Shown here: one piece after another, positions 7,655 to 10,000 of the stretch
Layout of the letters: each line of letters opens with the position of its first letter
Position numbering within the stretch: position 1 is the stretch's first letter
NCBI GenBank assembly: GCA_012295275.1
Contig: CM022677.1
Location: 21,043,131-21,053,130, forward strand
DNA: 10,000 nt
Reading direction: 5' to 3'
Source: Chrysomallon squamiferum
Lineage: Eukaryota > Mollusca > Gastropoda > Neomphalida > Peltospiridae
Made by a program: the position numbers and the translations under genes
The notes under the pieces: generated by a model
What the model was told of the DNA's origin: nothing
What the model saw: the letters and a program-made list of their open reading frames with translations, nothing else
Databases searched by the model: none

Positions 7655-8263
7655 TTTTTATTTATTTATTGATGATATTTCTATTACTTAATTTGCTTTT
7701 CTGATTTGGCGTCATTGTTTCTTTCTTTCTTTTTAATTCTTTGAGTGAATAAGAACATATAAAAAACGAAGAACCATAAAATATAAATATTTGTTGAATT
7801 TCGGTAAACTTTTTCATAGTGGAATTTAACCATTTTTTGTTACTAAGAAAATAAACGCAAAAGAAGTGTTATAATAATAGTGAGTCTTAATTCATTATCT
7901 TTAATCATCATCATCACTACTATCACCATTTTCTTCTTCTTCTTCTTCTTCTTCTTCTTCTATATTTAACGACTTTTATTTACTTACTTAGATGGTTACT
8001 TAGTTACATATTTATTTCTCTATGTTCCGATTAATATTTATTATTTTATTTTTATTATCTAAATATGACAGAGGCAATTGAATCTGGTAAGCATTAGCAC
8101 TATTATTCTTTCAGTCACTCAGTATCTCAAAGAAAATTTAAGTTACAACTATCTGACAAACTATATAACTAACTAACTAAAAAACTAAGAAATAAAACTA
8201 CTTACACCTTTGTTGAATACCTATATACATATATTACCTTTTAAGGTGTGTACATAAGTGTGT
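7655..8263 (+). repeat. 613-bp internal tandem duplication, copy 1
   Basis: It starts in a TTTA-rich run after the A' donor and ends in GTGTGT at 8263. It contains microexon m' with its flanks. Copy 2 follows directly. The two are near-identical over most of their length (for example from GAGTGAATAAGAACATATAAA through the CTTCTT run), apart from the length of that run and the microexon. Confidence 0.88.
8072..8086 (+). CDS. 15-nt microexon m' (linker AIES)
   Basis: The exon is AGGCAATTGAATCTG, between acceptor AATATGACAG (ending 8071) and donor GTAAGC (8087). Joined after A' (ending in A) it reads K-A-I-E-S; joined after a G-ending exon it would read E-A-I-E-S. It has the same length, phase and flanks as m and m''. 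Use of the next AG (8072-8073) would leave 13 nt and break the frame, so the 15-nt version is preferred. It is acidic, unlike the Pro/Thr-rich m. Confidence 0.68.
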
Positions 8264-8267
8264 ATTT

Positions 8268-8876
8268 ATTTATTTATTTATTTATTGATGATATTTCTAT
8301 TACTTAATTTGCTTTTCAGATTCGGCTTCATTCTTTGTTTGTTTCTTTTTAATTCTTTGAGTGAATAAGAACATATAAAAAACGAAGAACCATAAAATAT
8401 AAATATTTGTTGAATTTCGGTAAACTTTTTCATAGCGGAATTTAACCATTTTTTGTTACTAAGAAAATAAACGCAAAATAAGTGTTATAATAATAGTGAG
8501 TCTTAATTCATTATCTTTAATCATCATCATCACTACTGTCACCATTTTCTTCTTTTTCTTTTTCTTCTTCTTTTATATTTAATGACTTTTATTTACTTAC
8601 TTAGATCGTTACTTACCCTCATATTTATTTCTCTATGTTCCGATTAATATTTATTATTTTATTTTTATTATTTAGATATGGCAGGTCCAGGTGTACTTGG
8701 TAAGCACTAGCACCATTATTATTTCAGTCACTCTATATCTCAAAGAAAATTTAAGTTACAACTATCTGACAAACTATATAACTAACTAACTATGAAACTA
8801 AGAAATAAACGTATGTATACCTTTGTTCAATACCTATATACATATATTACCTTTTAATGTGTGTACATGAGTGTGT
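8268..8876 (+). repeat. 613-bp internal tandem duplication, copy 2
   Basis: It carries microexon m''. The junction between the copies lies in a TTTA array (about 8264-8286), so the duplication probably arose by unequal exchange or slippage between tetranucleotide runs. It is absent from the first module, which has one microexon. It is therefore younger than the A-B-L module duplication. Confidence 0.88.
8685..8699 (+). CDS. 15-nt microexon m'' (linker GPGVL)
   Basis: The exon is GTCCAGGTGTACTTG, between acceptor ATATGGCAG (ending 8684) and donor GTAAGC (8700). In phase 1 it reads G-P-G-V-L after m'. It lies in the second copy of a 613 bp intronic duplication, so it is a recent paralogue of m', yet only about 7 of 15 bases match. 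The two microexons could both be used in series (10 residues) or as alternatives; both keep frame. An internal CAGGTG creates a competing donor-like site inside the exon. Confidence 0.66.
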
Positions 8877-9014
8877 AAGTGGGTGTTTTCTGCCTGTGTA
8901 TTGTGTATGCGTATGTGTGTATTTAAGGATCTATATGTCTGTGTCAAGCAGAGAGAGAGACAAACTGAGAGAAATTGATAGTGATATTTACATGCAATCT
9001 AAATTAATCTCTAG

Positions 9015-9206
9015 TAAATGGTGGATGGGGTACATGGGTCCAAGTTAGTGTATCAAAGTGCTCTCAGACCTGCGACTCTGGTGTTAGAACTGTCACCAAA
9101 AATAGAGACTGCGATAATCCGCGTCCAATGAACCTAGGAACTTACTGCTTAGGACCGCACGAAAAAGTTGATTACGAAGACTGTGACACGGGAATTAGTT
9201 GTCATG
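9015..9206 (+). CDS. TSP1 exon B' (192 nt, phase 1-1), second module
   Basis: Acceptor ATCTCTAG ends at 9014 and donor G|GTAAAT starts at 9207. The 64 residues start VNGGWGTWVQV and keep WxxW, CSQTCDSG (O-fucosylation consensus), RTVTKNRDC and six cysteines at the standard positions. The usual PRNGG turn reads PMNLG, and the region between cysteines four and five is strongly acidic or aromatic (HEKVDYED) where B is basic or hydrophobic. It is 41 of 64 residues identical to B. By hand count about 40 of 192 bases differ, in 27 codons, of which only 4 are silent. The first 11 codons are identical to B at the DNA level. Confidence 0.88.
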
Positions 9207-9440
9207 GTAAATCTTTTATTTACTTATGTACTTATTTATTTATATTTATTTGTTTAGATAGTTATTTATTATATTATTTATTTTTTGTTTCTTTGTGAAA
9301 TGGCATCATAATATATCAAAAACAAGAGGAATAAATAAATAGAATAATAAAACAAAGGAAAAGAGAAAGAAATAATAATAATTATAATTAATGTAATCAT
9401 CATGTCATCATCATCATAATTATTATTATTATTATTATCA

Positions 9441-9504
<64 letters not shown>

Positions 9505-9505
9505 G
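9207..9505 (+). other. Intron B'-L' with ATT microsatellite at its end
   Basis: A 299 bp intron. Its last 85 bp or so (from 9419) is ATT repeat with one ATC block, ending in the L' splice acceptor, as in the first module but shorter. The minus-strand frame of polyisoleucine/polyasparagine over it is a repeat artefact. Confidence 0.75.
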
Positions 9506-9574
9506 CTGATGTGGTTGCTCATCCTGGCAATAGTAAAAATGAAAGGAAGACAAATGCGGTTACTTCAGGAAAAG
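9506..9574 (+). CDS. 69-nt linker exon L', second module
   Basis: The acceptor closes an ATT tract (TTATTAG, ending 9505) and the donor is G|GTATGTAA (9575). Phase 1, 23 residues: variable first half (ADVVAHPGNSK), then a second half (NERKTNAVTSGK) identical to exon L but for one residue. There is no cysteine or recognised domain. Length, phase and both flanks match L. The next exon of the gene lies beyond the window. Confidence 0.7.
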
Positions 9575-10000
9575 GTATGTAAACTTCATGTTAACTTGCT
9601 TTAAATTAACTGACAACAAGTTTCGTTGAAAATGTATTTCATATAATTGATTTTCATATTAAATATACACAGAAACGTCAATATATGTGTAGTTTTTTTT
9701 ATATCGAAACAAAACACTTGACGGAAATACTGATAGATGGTTAGATTCTCATAAATTCATAGATAGATGGACACTCAATGAACAAGACCGATGGATAGGT
9801 ATTTACATATATACATATAAATAAATCGATCTATAGATATACACATATACAGGTAGATACTCAGAGAGATTCATAGATTAGGTAGATATGCCGGTGGGAA
9901 AAGAGGGACAGATGTACATATATATATTTCAACATGTATTTATCGATAGAGATACAGAGACCAACTCAAAGTTAGATAAATGGACAGAGTTTTATATTTT
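9575..10000 (+). other. Intron after L', runs off the window
   Basis: It opens with the same GTATGTAAACTTCATGTTAAC block as the intron after L and stays alignable with 6433-6890 to the edge (for example the GATACAGAGACCAACTCAAAG stretch against 6844 onward). By that alignment a TSP1-like exon C' would start roughly 75-80 bp beyond position 10000. Nothing coding is seen inside. Confidence 0.65.

Larger units (their letters stand above)
2920..10000 (+). other. Multi-exon LRR-TSP1 gene, 3' end outside window
   Basis: This entry joins the exons listed separately below: LRR exon, TSP1-A, microexon, TSP1-B, linker, optional degenerate C, A', two microexons, B', linker'. What is seen: each exon has AG/GT borders and every internal junction is phase 1, so the reading frame is kept through all of them and also when any internal exon is skipped. 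Known of the families: LRRNT-LRR-LRRCT domains and TSP1 domains are extracellular, disulfide-bonded ligand-binding modules, and phase 1-1 exons are typical of shuffled extracellular domains. Inferred: one transcript makes a secreted or membrane-anchored recognition or adhesion glycoprotein. The LRR exon and the TSP1 exons could instead belong to two genes, but the LRR exon has no stop before its donor, no intact gene end lies between them and the phases match. I do not recognise a named orthologue. Confidence 0.72.

Noticed and set aside
8857-9048. 63-residue + frame with Cys-Val repeats
   Set aside because: GT-rich intron sequence running into exon B' in the wrong frame.
9278-9553. 91-residue minus-strand frame with Asn and Ile runs
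   Set aside because: AAT/ATT microsatellite plus the antisense of exon L'.
1-10000. CRISPR array or other prokaryotic repeat system
   Set aside because: The direct repeats are microsatellites or exon-intron duplications. The gene has spliceosomal introns and animal extracellular domains.

Overview
The window reads as animal nuclear DNA. It is AT-rich, packed with long microsatellites (GA, CT, AAT, AAAT, GATA), and carries one intron-containing gene on the + strand. The short TTAGGG tract fits a metazoan other than most insects. The microsatellite density and the LRR plus thrombospondin-1 content suggest a lophotrochozoan, possibly a mollusc such as a cephalopod. That placement is an inference from style; nothing in the window is diagnostic.

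Layout. Bases 1-2919 hold no supportable exon. They contain simple repeats and two diverged copies of a segment of about 250 bp (about 885-1138 and 2160-2397). Each copy carries a GAGGCCTC palindrome, a TGACGTA element and a TTACGTAA palindrome. A splice acceptor at 2918-2919 opens a 1.1 kb exon (2920-4033). It encodes a signal peptide, an LRRNT cap, about eight or nine leucine-rich repeats and an LRRCT cap, and it ends at a phase-1 donor. After a 948 bp intron comes a run of short symmetric phase-1 exons: TSP1-A (4982-5173), a 15-nt microexon (5565-5579), TSP1-B (5865-6056), a 69-nt linker exon (6364-6432) and a decayed TSP1-like exon C (from 6935). The set then repeats as a tandem duplicate: A' (7441-7632), microexon (8072-8086), an extra microexon (8685-8699) made by a 613 bp internal duplication, B' (9015-9206) and linker' (9506-9574). 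The gene runs past the right edge.

How it fits together. Every intact TSP1 exon is exactly 192 nt, the linkers are 69 nt and the microexons 15 nt. All begin and end in phase 1, so any subset can be joined in frame to the LRR exon or to each other. The predicted product is a secreted or surface glycoprotein with an N-terminal LRR recognition domain and a tail of TSP1 domains separated by short linkers. The end of the protein, and so any membrane anchor, lies outside the window.

Most interesting signal. Between duplicated modules the introns have stayed alike while the exons have diverged, mostly by amino-acid-changing substitutions. The microexons are the extreme case: m' and m'' match at about 7 of 15 positions inside introns that are nearly identical. 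This is the signature of accelerated, probably diversifying, evolution of coding segments, as known for some immune-recognition and venom gene families. The function here is unknown.
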